From contig JAETXT010000011.1 in the NCBI GenBank assembly GCA_019188255.1, forward strand, positions 3,286,001-3,350,000: 64,000 bases of DNA, in the 5' to 3' direction. Source of the stretch: Verticillium longisporum. Taxonomy: Eukaryota > Ascomycota > Sordariomycetes > Glomerellales > Plectosphaerellaceae. A program made the translations under genes and the position numbers. Shown piece after piece: positions 41,040 through 53,403 of the stretch; position 1 is the first letter of the stretch, and the number at the start of each line of letters is the position of its first letter. The notes below the pieces were generated by a model. The model searched no databases. It had not been told where the DNA came from and was given only the letters and a program-made list of their open reading frames with translations.

Positions 41040-44000
41040 TCACTCCTGCTCCGTGTCGCTGCCCTCCTCGTCCGAGAGGCTCTGGAGCTCGCCGAACCGC
41101 GCCTTGTAGCGCTGCAGCTCGGCCATCTGCTCGGCGACCTGGGCGAGCACGTCGGTGATGGGCGCGCGCAGCTCGTTGAGCTGCCCGATGGGCGCCTTGC
41201 CGTTGGCCATGTGCCGGAGCGCCAGCGTCGTGGTGCACGTCTGTCGTCAGTCAGTACCATGGTTCACAGCAAACAGGCAAAACGACGTGCCAAGGAGGGC
41301 ACTCACCTCGACCCTGCTCACTTGGTGCTCCATAAAGTTGAGCAGGAACCGCTCCGTCACCTCGCCGCCGCGCTGCTTCATGCGCTCGAGCAGCTCCGTC
41401 TCGGGAGCCTGCAGCGCGCGGCCGCTCTCGTTCTCCAGCGTGCTGCACAGCATCTCGAGCCGCAGGCTGACGCGCCAGAGGCCCCAGATGAGGTCCGGGT
41501 CAAAGGCGAGCTCGCTGCCGGGCTGCATCGTCGCCGGCTTCTCGACCTCGATGCCGCGGTCGTGCTGCTGGTGCTGCTCGGCGCGGCCGATGAGCGCGTG
41601 CGGGTACAGCGAGTAGACGACCTCGGGGTTCTCGAGGCCCTTGAGCTTGCGCTCGCCCATCTCCTTGACTTCGAAGCCCTGCGAGCTCAGGGACCGCAGG
41701 TCGCGCCGGATCGCCGCCGCCAGGCTCTGGTCGTCGTCAAAGGCGTCATCCGACCCCGTCGACCCGTTACGGTCCGTGTCCTGCGACGTCTCCAGGCACC
41801 GCTGCACCTCCGAGATGAAGTCGGACGACACGGTGATCTGGCCGCCGTCGGCCACGGCCGAGATGCGCGACGCCTTGTTGACCATGGGGCCGAAGTAGTC
41901 CATGCGCCTAGTCACCGGATCCATCTCGTTGACCGCCTCGCCAAAGTGTATGCCCATGCGCACCGACAGGCCCTTGAAGATGAGCGCGTTGTCCTTGTCG
42001 AAGAGCGGCTGGCAGGACACCGAGTTGAGCACGTCGGGCGGCCAGTTGACCTCGAGCAGAGAGATCTGCACGGCGAAACACCAGAGCAGAGCTGACGTCG
42101 CCGTAGGGAAGGACACCATGAACGCGTCACCTTCCGTCTTGGCCTCGTAGCCGCCGATGCGCCGCAGCTGGCGACGCATGACCTCGTTGTGCAGCTTGAT
42201 CGCCGACCGCATGGCCGAGGGATACATCTCCCAGAGCGTCGTCGAGTTCTTGCTGTCGGTGAAGACGACGGAGATGTGGCCCGTGGGCCCGGGAATCTCA
42301 GCCTCGAGTCGCTGGAGCGTCGAGTCGTGGACATCGCCCGGCTTGGTCTTCTTGCCGGGGCGCGGGAGGCTCTGCAGGTCGTCGGGCACGCCGGACGGGT
42401 ACAGAGACATGCTCTGGCCGCGGTGCAGCCTCGAGCGCTCCATCCGCCTCTTGAGGTCCGAGACGCTGAGCAGCATGATCATGATCTTGCTGGCCGAGCC
42501 GTAGGCAATGGCCAAGTCGCGGAGCTTCTGCGACGCCCGCATGAGGTCGCCGCGCTCGGACCGGACGACATCGACGATGAGACCCGGCGTCATGTACTCC
42601 CAGAGCTCGCGCGTCGCGAGGAGGATGATGTCGTCCGACTCGCGGATCGTCACGTTGCTGACGTAGGGGGCGGCCTGCACCGAGGGCATGAGGCCGACGT
42701 AGCCGAACGCGCGCGAGACCTCGAGCAGGTCGTTGAGCTTGCCGTTGCGCGACACCCAGCCGCCCGCCTCTCGAATGCGCTGGCGTTCCGTCGGCTCGGC
42801 GGGGTCGTGCTTGCGCGTCAGGATCTTGTGAGACCCGTCGGTCTGGATGAGCATCGCCTGCGCATCGCCGACGTTGGCGACGAACAGCTCGGTGCCCTGC
42901 AGGTACACGACCGTCGCGACACCGCCCGAGTTGAGGTCCTCCTTGCTCAGCACCACGGGCTGCGCGGCCACCTTAGGCCCCGGGCCGGTCGTGACGGCCC
43001 TGTCCTCGTTGTGCTGGGTCGCCACGGTGACGAGGTCCTTGTTCAGCGAGAGGAAGGCCCTCCGGAGCGCGTCGGCGGGCGTCTCCTGCAGGCGCGGCTT
43101 GAGCTGCTTGAGCTCGTGCGCAAAGATGTGGCCAAAGTTCTCGTGAAGGTACTTGGCAATCTTGGACCCGCCCGTGGTCAGCGCCTGCCCGTCAAACAGA
43201 CCGAGCAGCGTCTCCGTGTCGGACGAGTTGAAGCGCGGGACGACGAGATCGACGGTCGACAGGTGCTCGTTCTTGCCGAGCGTGTCGGCCATGCCGTACG
43301 GCAGGTGGCCGGCGAGCGAGCCGGACGTGCGCACACGGCGGTCGTCGCTCTGGTCGGGAATCGTGGGCTGCGTCAGTGTGACGTCCATCAGACCGAGCAC
43401 GCGCAGGTTCTGCAGCCTATTAAAATCTGCAAGCTGCTCTCGGTTGGCGGCGCCCGGCCCGACGACCGTCTGCTTGATCTCGAGGCGCTTGTTGCCCGAC
43501 AGGTTGAGGTACCGCAGCTTGGGGTTCAGGTTCCAGTTCCAGTCGTAGGGCACGTTGGCAATGTTGTACTTGAGCGAGTTGTTACCGCAGTCCAGCACCG
43601 TGAGTTTCTTAGCCCGCGATATGTCGGCCGGCAGGTTGGTAAACTTGTTGCCGTTGATGTGCAGCACCTGCAGGAGGCTGCTATCCTCCAGGTCGTCCGC
43701 CGGCAGCGTCGTCAGCTCGTTGCCGGACAGGTACAGCTCGACGAGCTGCGGCCACGCCTTGATGGACCTCTGCGGCATGTCGCCAATGTCGTTGTAGGAG
43801 AGGTTGAGAACGCGCAGCTCGTTGAGCATGGTGATCTGGTCAAACGCCTCGTCGTCGAGCTGGTTGTCGGCAAGATACAGGTTGCGCAGGGCGCCCGCAA
43901 AGGTGCTCTGAAGCCTGGCCGAGAGCCCCGAGTCTTTCCTGGTGCCCACGACGGGCGGCGGTGGCGGGACGGTGCCCTGCGAGGTCGATCTGGACATGAC

Positions 44001-47000
44001 CGACGTCTTCCGGCCCCCCTTGCCGTAGACGGAGACGACGGAGCTCTTGCGGTCCGGTCCGTGCGGCACGGGCGAGGGGCCGACACTGAGCAGCGTCGTC
44101 GATGACGCGCCGCCGCTCGGCCGCCTCGACGAGTCCGAGTCATCGGAGCCCGACGCCTGTGCGAGCATGCCCGACGCCTGTGCGAGCATGCCCGACGCCT
44201 GTGCGAGCATGCCCGGCGCCGCGGCGCCCTTGCCGTTGAGCGCCCCCTGCGGCGGCTCCTCCCCGCCGAGGCGCGGCTGGCGCGACGCCGGCTTGGGAAA
44301 GTTGTCCAAGACGTTGGACGAGGCATTCAGCGTCTCGAGCTTGTTGGCCCACCACAGCTCCATCGGCAGCTTCTTCATGTTGTTGCCGCGGACGTCGAGC
44401 ATGCGCAGTTCGGTCAGGCACCCGATCGTCGCCGGCAGCTCGCCGACCGAATTGTCGGCGATGCTGAAGACCTCCAGCTTGCTCAGGTTGCCAATGTGCG
44501 CCGGCAGGGGGACAAAGTAGTTCTTGTCGGGGACGAGGCGTTCGAGGGTGAGGATGTGGTGGAAGGACTCGTCAATGCTCGCGAGCTGGCAGTTGGACAG
44601 GTTGAGCATCTTGAGGGTCAGCGCGGGCGCGACAATCTCAAAGGTGGTGATGGGGTTCGAGTTGAGCTTCAGACTCCGAATCCTCTCAAACGTGCCCGTG
44701 AACTTGGAGATGGAGTTGTGGTCGGCCGACAGGATCTCGAGACGCGGCAGGTCGGCAATGACTGCAATGCTCGTGATGGCGTTGTACTTGATGTCGAGCT
44801 CACGCAGCATGAACAGGCGACTAAAGGTCGGTGGCAGCGCACTGTTCAGTCTGTTGTTGGTGATGACGAACTTCTCGAGACTGCGCATGTTGGCGACGTC
44901 GTCGGGCAGGCTGCTGATCGAGTTGAAGCTGAGATCGAGCTCGACAAGGCTGTCGAGCGTGCACAGGAACTGGGGAAAGGTGTCGAGAAAGTTGGAGGAG
45001 ATGTTGAGGTTGCGGAGCGACTGGTAGGCGCCAAAGTACGATGGCAGGTACTTGAGGCGGTTGTTGGCGAGGTTGAACTTGAGGATGCCCGTGAGGTGGT
45101 GAAGCTCGGCATGGTCGAGGTGCTCGAGGCGGTTGTTCGACACGTCGAGATAGGTGAGCTTGCTCGCCTTGCCCAGGCTCGGCGGCAGCTTCCGCGCCTC
45201 GTTGTTGTTGGACTTGATGTCGCGGTGGTTCTGGCACGACTGGATAAAGTCGCGGGGCAGGTCGAGAGAGAGGTTGCGCGAGGGGTTGAGGGAGATGATG
45301 ACGGCGGCCTTGGAGTAGTGATAGATGGGAATGGTCACGAAGTTCCGCGCCGACAAGTCGACGTGGTTGTATTTCGCCATGCGTCCCAAGCCGAGATCGT
45401 TGGACAGAGAGTGGAAGTCGCTGTCCTTCTGGGAGAGGAACATGAAGCGGCAGAGGTAGCTGTTGTCCTCGCGCCCGACGTCTTCTATGCGGTCTTTGTC
45501 TTCGTAACCGACCTGCTGCAGCAAACGCTTCTGCATGAGGATGGGCCGTTCGGCGGGCGCGAGGACACGGACCAAGCCGTGTTTGTTCAGCGTGATCTGG
45601 AAGTTATCCGGGCCCTCCTGTGCGTACGACTTTTTGATAATCTGAGATATGACGTCGGCGACGGCGGCGTCCAGGGGCATGGACAGGGTCGAAAAGGTAT
45701 TGTCCGTCTTGAAGATGCGAATGCAGTATGGCGCCATCTTCTCGTCGGCGCGCGGCGGGCTCCCGATGTCGTCGACGTCGGGCTGCTGGTCCGTATGGTC
45801 CTCCGTGTTGCGACGGACAGCCCAGCTGTCGGGCGCGTTCCACGAGCCGTTGGCGTTGGGCGCCGTCGAGGGGTTCGCCGTGGCGTTGGGCGCCGTCGAG
45901 GGGTTCGCCGTGGCGTTGGGCGCCGTCGAGGGGTTCGCCGCCGTGGCGTTGGCGGCTGCGATCGTGACGGGGGCGGTCGCGGCGTCGGCCGTGGGCGGTT
46001 TGACGAGGTCGTGCGCCGAGGCGGCGCCGGTGGCCGGAGTCTCGACACGTTCGGGATCGACAATGCTGGTGATAAAGGTGTGGTCCATGGGGGTCAGGGG
46101 TGGAGGTTTCGTCAGAATGCCTTCCATGTCGTTCAGATTCGTGTCGAGATGGAAGACGGTGCCAGAGCGGCCGCCCTCCCGGCGATCGGTGGGCCCGATC
46201 ATGTCTTCCCCGACGCCGCGCATGACACGACCCTTTTTGGCAAAGGGGAACTTGTTGTTGAAGGTCGCCGCCCGCGGCTGCGGCGGCCGGCCATCGTGGG
46301 GTGCGCCGACCTGGTCGGTCGGGGGGGGCCAGTTGGGCGGGACGGTAGCCGCAGGCGGCTGCTCGCCGCCCCGCGCGACGTCGGCACGCGAGGCCTTGGA
46401 GACGAGAGAGCGCGACGAGTCGTTTGTCGGCGTCGAGCGCAGGCGCGCCGCGGCCTCCTCCTTGTCCTTGTCCTTGTGGCGCCGAAAGCGACCGAGCAGG
46501 CCCTTTCTCGTTTGGTTGTTGTTGTTCGGCGACGTCTGGCCGTCGGGGGTCGATCCCGCCCTAGGGTTGAAGTAGCCCGTGTTGCTCATGCCGCTCGGGG
46601 TCGGGCTGTGGGCGCGCGACGACGCGCTGGCGCCGTAGAAGACGGTGGCGGCGGATCCGCCTCGTTCCCGCACGTTCTGCACGTGCAAGCTGGCCTGCGA
46701 ATCGTCCCTGCTGGCCATGGGCCTCAAGGCGCGGCCATCGTCGATGCTTCGGTTGTGTCGGTGGTGATGCGAGGCGCCCTTGGTGGTGGAATGACCAGAG
46801 CGGTTGGAGCAGGATGTCTTTGGTGGGCCCTGCGCGCTGTTCGGGTCCTCGCTGTTGATGTAGCGTTCGCGATCGGGGCCGGACAGGATTTCTCGAACGG
46901 GCGCCTCGCCGTATCTGGCGATGTCCTATTTTGGGGAAGAAGGGTGGAAATTAGCACGAGTAGGCAACGGTCGGCGACTGAGGATGAGGCACGACTGGTT

Positions 47001-48439
47001 CAGTCAAGGGGGAGAGGAGGGAGCAAGGACGAGAGGGGAGCAAGGACGAGAGGGGAGCAAGGACGAGAGGGGAGCAAGGACGAGAGGGGAGCAAGGACGA
47101 GAGGGGAGCGGCTGCTTGGCCAAGAGCGGAGGCTCGTCCACGTTGGGGGAGCGTAAGAGTCAAGTCGTGGTCAAGGAGGGTGCAGGGGTTGGAGAAATGC
47201 GGAGCAGCTAATGGAAGCCTTGGTAGCAAGCCTTGTAGCAAGCCTTGTAGCAAGCCTTGTAGCAAGCCTTGTAGCAAGCCTTGTAGCAAGCCTTGTAGCA
47301 AGCCTTGGTAGCAAGCCTTGGTAGCAAGCCTTGGTAGCAAGCCTTGTAGACGTCGGGGTATGATAGCGACGCCAGAGGAACCTGAAGCCGGAGGGCTCGA
47401 ACACAGCAGGGTCGGAGTGATGACTTACATCCGAGTTTTGGTAGAGGAAAGGAACAACCTCGGGCGCCGGCACCGGTGTCCTCGGTCGTGACGAGGCAGG
47501 CGAGGCGTCGCGCGTGTGGTCCGTCGCGTTGGAGTAGTTGCGTTCCCTCGTCGGGCGGCTGTGGCTGTAGGACCGCGATCGATCTTTCCCCGTGCCCGTG
47601 CCCGTGAGCGACGAGGGCAGGCTCGTTTCCGAACCGTCGCGGCCGGGAAACTGCTCGCCGAAGAAGCCCTGCAGCTTCTGCAGGCCGCCGCGGCGGACAC
47701 CGCTGTTTCGCGACCCCGTGCTGCTCGACGTGGCGATGCTCGCCAGCGAGGGCCGCCTGTCGTCGTTGTCCAAGGGCGCCGTGTCGTGCTGCGCGTCGTG
47801 CGGGGGGAACGACGGCACGGGCCGTATGGGGGCCGGTTGTCGGAAGACGGGCGACAGGGGCGACGCGAGGGCGGACGAGAGGTTGTCGCTCGAGTCGTTG
47901 TAGAAGCTCGTCGGGATCGGGCCGTCCTGGGGCGTCAGAGGGCCGCCGCCGCCGCCGCCGCCGCCGCCTGCTGAAGGCGACGTGCCGTCGTCGTCGCCGC
48001 TCATCATCCAGGGGGCGACCTGGGCCATGGACGATGGGTGGCCCGACGGCGGGCTGTGTTGGATCTGGGGGAGGCGGCTGCCGGACGCGTCGAGCACGGC
48101 GAGGTCGCGGCGGTAGTCTCGCAGATCGCTTATGCGGCGGGCGTTTCGTCGGCACGCGTTGGGCGCATGCGAAGAAGGAGAAGGCGTCGTCGAGATGGCC
48201 ATGGAGGCGGCGGCAGGCGTGGCATTTGGTGCGGTGGACGGCGTCGGCGTCGCGCTCGAGGTCGGCGTCGCGCTCGAGGTCGGCGTCGCGCTCGAGGTCG
48301 GCGTCATGATGGAGGAGGGAGCAGGGCCAGACTGCTTGCTGGAGAGCCTAAACGAAGCGCGCACGCAGGTTGCCGTCAGCTGGCAGGTCTTCCGTGGCGC
48401 CGTTCCGTTGGCCGCCATGCTTTGCTCTCCCAGTCCCAT
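41040..48439 (-). CDS. Adenylate cyclase (fungal Cr-1/Mac1 type)
   Basis: Minus-strand exons 47429-48439, 41307-46925 and 41040-41240, with GT-AG introns of 503 and 66 nt, give 2,276 residues. The N-terminal 560 residues are low-complexity and Ser/Pro-rich. A G-alpha-binding-type motif (HLDTNLNDMEGI) lies near 595. A Ras-association domain follows at about 735-835 (YCIRIFKTDNTFSTL...). About 25 leucine-rich repeats span about 910-1510. A degenerate PP2C-like domain lies at about 1540-1830. The class III cyclase domain at about 1885-2045 shows VVFTDSKNSTTLWE, KTEGDAFMVSF, GIHFGEAVN and DYFGPMVNKASRIS. The C-terminal tail has an acidic end, EEGSDTEQE. The enzyme makes cAMP from ATP downstream of Ras and G proteins and controls growth, conidiation and virulence in fungi. 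The first ATG of the frame is used; an alternative lies 7 codons downstream, and further upstream exons cannot be excluded. Confidence 0.96.
44151..44213 (-). repeat. In-frame 21-bp minisatellite x3 in the cyclase coding region
   Basis: Three perfect or near-perfect 21-bp units encode three successive copies of a heptapeptide (GMLAQAS) in a spacer within the LRR region. Unit length is a multiple of three, so copy-number change keeps the frame. Confidence 0.9.
45851..45940 (-). repeat. In-frame 30-bp minisatellite x3 in the cyclase coding region
   Basis: Three 30-bp units encode a repeated Asn/Ala/Thr/Pro decapeptide (NATANPSTAP) between the G-alpha-binding motif and the RA domain. Near-identity of the units suggests recent slippage or recombination. 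Confidence 0.9.
47021..47105. repeat. 17-bp minisatellite x5 in cyclase intron 1
   Basis: Five identical units gagcaaggacgagaggg lie within the 503-nt intron. Confidence 0.92.
47217..47349. repeat. 12/13-bp minisatellite, about 10 units, in cyclase intron 1
   Basis: Units gccttgtagcaa (12 bp) and gccttggtagcaa (13 bp) alternate in blocks, close to the 5' splice site of the same intron. Together with the 17-bp array they make up much of the intron. Confidence 0.92.
48246..48299 (-). repeat. In-frame 18-bp minisatellite x3 near the cyclase N-terminus
   Basis: Three 18-bp units encode a Thr/Ser/Ala/Pro hexapeptide repeat (TSSATP). Confidence 0.9.
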
Positions 48440-48475
48440 CCCCACGCCCCCTCCGTCCTTCGCTCCCTGGCTCTG

Positions 48476-48535
48476 GCGGCCGGGGGATCAGAGACGCGGC
48501 CGGGGGATCAGAGACGCGGCCGGGGGATCAGAGAC
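48476..48535. repeat. 20-bp minisatellite x3
   Basis: Three identical units gcggccgggggatcagagac, about 40 bases upstream of the proposed cyclase start codon. Confidence 0.93.
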
Positions 48536-48917
48536 AACGGCGGGCAGCGAATGTCTCACAAGGCACACCCAAGCACCCTGGCGATCAGGAGCGAGATGGG
48601 GGGGGAGGGCTTCGGACAGGAGACACTCACCTTGGTATGGTGGACATGCGACGATGGCTTCGCTCGTCGGCCTGGCGTCGAGCGGCGGCCGAGGCAGAAA
48701 CCGAGGCAGCAGCGGCCGCGGAAGGCGACGACGAGGAGACGGGTGTTACGGTGACGCCCGAGTGGGCGCTGTCGGCGCTGCTGCTCGTTGCGGAGCTGAA
48801 GCGGTCGCCGACCTCATGCCGGGGCATTGTGTGTGGGCCGTCGTGGCAGCGCAGAGGGCCATGCCATTCGGAGTCGGGACTCGAGTTGCTTGCTTGCTTG
48901 CTTGCTTGCGAGAGAGC

Positions 48918-49013
48918 GGGCGCGAGAGAGGGGGCGCGAGAGAGGGGGCGCGAGAGAGGGGGCGCGAGAGAGGGGGCGCGAGCGAGGGGGCGCGAGCGAG
49001 GGGGCGCGAGCGG
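48918..49013. repeat. 14-bp minisatellite, about 7 units
   Basis: Units gggcgcgagagagg, with the last copies changed to gcgagcgag, follow directly after a (ttgc)n microsatellite. Confidence 0.9.
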
Positions 49014-49654
49014 AGGGAGAGAGGCAGCAACTGGCGATCGGGATCGGGTGAGGCGGGATGGCAAGGGCGCGCCGTGTCGGCTCGTCGCTGATGGATAGAT
49101 GATGAGCAGGAGCGTGAACTGACAAAGAGCCGATGATGGCGACGGGGATGGCGGCGATGTTGGATGGTCGTGGCATGTATGTGTCGAGGTGCGTGGCCAG
49201 AACGGGTAAACTCTCTTGTTGGCGGCTCTGCTTGGGTGGTGGTCTGTCTGACTGGTCGTCGTCAATGTCTTCGTCTCATCGAGCCGAACGCGACTGGACC
49301 TACTTTCCCCCACAGCGTCACGAAATGCGATGAAGCAGTTGGGTAGGGCGCCGACACACGAGGCACAAGGCCGCGTCAGCGATATGGGGAGCAGGGGAAG
49401 CAATGGCGCCAAGGGCGGGCTGACGAGACGACGAGCACCAGATGGATGTGAGCTGAACAGCCAGCACCACATCATGGCCTCTCAGCTAAGCTACCGGTCC
49501 GAAAGGTTTCGGCCAGGGTGGAGTGTGAGGCACGACCAGGGTCAGGTCTTTTGGGCAAAGTCTGTGAAGCGAACAAGGTGAGGCGGAGCTGGGGTTGGCG
49601 TTCGTTGGCGCTGGCGCTGGTGCTGCCCTGGGCCCTGTGCTCTGTCCATCGTGG

Positions 49655-49708
49655 CTGGTGTGGGCAGGGCTGGTGTGGGCAGACCTGGTGTGGGCAGACC
49701 TGGTGTGG
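49655..49708. repeat. 15-bp minisatellite, 3.5 units
   Basis: Units ctggtgtgggcagac with one variant first copy. Confidence 0.88.
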
Positions 49709-49957
49709 TGTGGCGCGCACGGCGCACGCGGGGACCCCGGCCATGCTGGTGATGGGGCCGCTGGGACAAGCCCTGAAGGCCTGCGGGCCATCCTAGGTGC
49801 CTTAGCTCCCCTTCGTCCCATCTTCTGCGACGGCCAGTCCGACACGCGCCGCTGACAGCCCCATACGGCGACGGCAGCCGGGACGGAGGCGGGCTGGGCG
49901 AGTCGGGTCTTCATGAAACCAGTTGCTTTTTGCCTGTCCACCTGGGTACAGAAAGCA

Positions 49958-50060
49958 TGTCTGTGGCTGGTTGCCATGTCTGTGGCTGGTTGCCATGTCG
50001 GTGGCTGGTTGCCATGTCGGTGGCTGGTTGCCATGTCGGTGGCTGGTTGCCATGTCGGTG
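49958..50060. repeat. 19-bp minisatellite, 5.4 units
   Basis: Units tgtcggtggctggttgcca; the first two copies carry tgtctg instead of tgtcgg. Confidence 0.93.
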
Positions 50061-50401
50061 ATGGCGCGCTCGGCGTGCACAAGGGAAGCCGACACAGATC
50101 GCCGCCATCGTACCATTTGGTCGTCATCCTTGCTTTTTGGTTGCTGAGAAGTGACAGGGACATGTCTGGTTGCTGCACCCCTACCTAGCACAACACAACT
50201 TCAAAGTGAGTTCCTTGCTACGGTAAGATGGGTAGATAAGGCTGAATGAGACATGTCTGATGCTCGTGGGCACGACAAGCGATCATTGACTGACGGAAGA
50301 CATGCTGCCAAACTAGCTCTGAGGACGACACGATCCAAGACACAGCGTCTGGTGCCCTGCCATGTCATTCGCCTTGGTTTGTGACCTGGCAATGGGCTAT
50401 C

Positions 50402-53400
50402 CCTTTAGGCCCTGATCGTCTTAGCTTTTGAATTGAAAAGCTTTTAGAAAAAAGGTACCTAGCTGAAACGGTGCTAGCGGGCTATTATAGAAGTACCTCT
50501 AAGCCCCTGTCTCTCTTACTTAATTTTTAATAGTCGGAATAAGACTTTTCCATTCCGTACTAAGCATCGCTCCCTCTCTATTAATTCTAATATATAATAA
50601 ACCTAATTAATTCTATACTTCTATTATATAAATTTATATATATTTATTATAGAAATACCGACCCTAATTATAAGACTTAGCGTAGAGGGATTTACGCTTA
50701 TTCTCGGGCGAATTATTATCGACCTTAACGACGAAATCGATCTATTTATTAACGATAGAGAGGATGCTCTATACGAAGACTCTAAACCTCTATTCTATAT
50801 ATTAAAGGAGCTGAAATATAGCTAAAATAATAGGCTACTAGCTTATTTAATATAGTACCTAGAGGTTACTAAGTTTTTCCTTAAGTATATATAGTACTTA
50901 GTAATTAAGGGAAGGCTCTTTATAATAAGTAATAAGCGGATTATTATTAAGGCTACGTTTAAGGAAATCCTACCCGATTTATAATTAATATATCCTATAG
51001 CGAATTTTATAGATTAGAAGCTTATTATAAAATATAATAACCTTTATATTAAATATTAGAAGATCTTCTTATTTATAGAAACGTCTAGAATAATATATAA
51101 TAATAAAATAAATAGGATATTAGCCTTAGATAAGAATTAATCTACCTTTAAATGAAGGAATATTAATATAATTTAATTAAGAACTTAAAGCTTCCTATAT
51201 ATTAATTCGCTCTTAAAAATTATATAGCTAAACTTATATATAATAGGGTAGGATATCTCGGAGATATAGGAATACTATTATTAATATAGATCTATCGAGG
51301 GCGAAAATAATATTAGAATATAAATTAAGAAGTCGTAGATCGAGAGGCCGAGTAATATATAGAATCTAAGCTATAAAATAGAGACTTCTATTCTAAAAAT
51401 CGATCTCTTAGGCCTTAATTTACTTTCTTTAATTTATTTATTATCCTTATAGTACTAATAGGGTAAAGGGTAAAATATAGCTAAATAGGAAACCGTAGAA
51501 GCTACTAAGATAGTTCGTAAAGGCCTAGATAGGCTAATAGCGTTTAAGGGTAAGGCGGTAATAGCGTAGGTACTATTTATTTACGAGTAGCTCTTTAGGA
51601 AGGATATTAGATTTAAAGGTCTTATAGATATAGGGGAATAGTTTTCTTATAATCCCTTAAAAGTATTAACGTTTAACTATTTATTAAAGGGCTCTTAGCT
51701 ATTATTCTTAATAAGATTAAATATAATAGGTAATATAGTAAGCGAGTAAATTAGTATAAGTAAAGTAGTTAATTTAATATAAGAGGTAGTTTAATATTCG
51801 GATCTTAATTCTAGGCTAATGAATTCCCTATATTAGCTATTTTTAGAATAATATTAATAGAATCCTATATTTTAATTAATTTAAAACCTATATTTTTAAT
51901 ATCTTAATAGAATAGCTATCTAATATTTAAGTTCTAATCTATTCTTATTATTAATTTAGATATCTACCCTCTCCTTTACCCTTTATAGTACCTCTTCTAT
52001 ACTTATATTAATACCTCTAAAACTATTTCTATCTTTAGAATCGTTAATTTTATCTTATTCTATCTATAGGAAGTTCTAGAGACCTATTAGACTATATATA
52101 ATATCGATTTATATCTAGAATGAGTATTCTAGGGGCCTTTTCCTTAATATTATAAATATATACTTAAGTATTCTAAAGATCCGCTTAACGATTACTTAGA
52201 AGTATATATAGATATAATTATATTATTCTTTTATTATATATATATCCTAATTAATATTTACGAAATCTTTAAAGTAATAGCGATATTCTATAAATAGGAT
52301 AATAAACCCCTAAAAGTCTTAGGAGAACCTACTATCTACGAGATAGAATCGGCCCTTAGGGACTATAAACGACCTCGTTAAGGCCTACGATAGGAGGGTC
52401 GAGTTATTAAGAGACCCCTCTATATTTACTAAAACGTAAGTAAACGTTAAGTCGAATTTCACTATTACGAGTATATTCTATAAGATCCCCCCTTTCCTAT
52501 TAAAGAACCTCTTCTACGAGGAGGCCTCTATATAGGCTAATATATAAGTTCCGTCTATAGCGCTAATATAGCTATTAAACTAATAATATCGCTTATCTAG
52601 CTCGATATACTTATTAACGAATTCAGGCTTAAGGAGCTATATATACTCGATATAGAGCTCGTATAATACTTATAAGACCTCATCGAATATCCTAGGAATA
52701 TAGCTCTAAGGGACTCTTAATAGACTCTCTATTACTCTCTATATTATTATATAGCTAATAATATAGAGAGAAACTATTAGCTTCTATTCTATAGATCGAT
52801 ACCGAGAATCCTAGATATAATACTACTTTCTAGCCTATCTTATAAGTGCTCGGAATTCCAGCTTTAAGAGCCGAAATATACCTATAAATATATATTCTAA
52901 GCCCTTTAATTAAGCTATTATAAGCTATTAAGAATATATAGCTTACTAGAATACTTATTACTATAATACCTCCTTATAGAACTATAGAGGTAGTATTAAG
53001 ATATCGATAAGGAAGGGTATAATTAATATAATAGTATCGTTAATTTTATCGTTTTCTTTATTATCGAGCTTAAGCGCTTCTAAATCCGAGGTAGGTAATA
53101 AAGATATTTCTATTTTAGTATATAAATAGCCTAGAGTATAGTATCCTTTTAGTTTTAAGTCCCTCGTCTAAGTATTTAAGTTTAAGACGTAAATCCTTAC
53201 TTAAATAGGAAAGGTTTAAAAGGAATAGGGGGCCCTACTAGTATAGTATATTGATTTTCGAATATTTAGCTAAATATTAGCCTACCGTTTATTTAGTATA
53301 AAATGCCTATTAAATTAAGTAAAGCGTTATAGGTATAGGCTATATTCTATAAGCTTTTAAACTTAAGTCGATTTTAAAAGCTGAGACGATTAGGGCCTAA

Positions 53401-53403
53401 AGG
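50402..53403. mobile_element. RIP-degraded unidentified element with inverted ends
   Basis: A sharp switch from normal DNA to RIP-type DNA occurs at about 50402. The left end (cctttaggccctgatcgtc...) is the inverse of the right end at 53376-53403, 26 of 28 positions matching and both differences being transitions. A further inverted aagctttt segment lies just inside each end. The interior looks protein-coding once RIP is considered, for example around 51120-51190 on the plus strand, but I could not name the family. No clear target duplication was seen. Inverted ends favour a DNA transposon. Confidence 0.5.

Larger units (their letters stand above)
48440..50401. other. Upstream region of adenylate cyclase, rich in minisatellites
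   Basis: Nearly 2 kb between the cyclase start and the second RIP block. It contains four tandem arrays (48476-48535, 48918-49013, 49655-49708, 49958-50060) and a (ttgc)n run at about 48886-48909. No gene was recognised. It presumably serves as promoter and 5' UTR of the minus-strand cyclase. Confidence 0.6.

Noticed and set aside
44496..47156. Very long open frame (almost 900 codons) on the plus strand
   Set aside because: It is antisense to the adenylate cyclase coding exon. It is an artefact of GC-rich codon use (few stops on the opposite strand) and has no domain.
47021..47349. Regular short repeats resembling a CRISPR array
   Set aside because: Units are directly adjacent without unique spacers, within a fungal intron. 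They are minisatellites.
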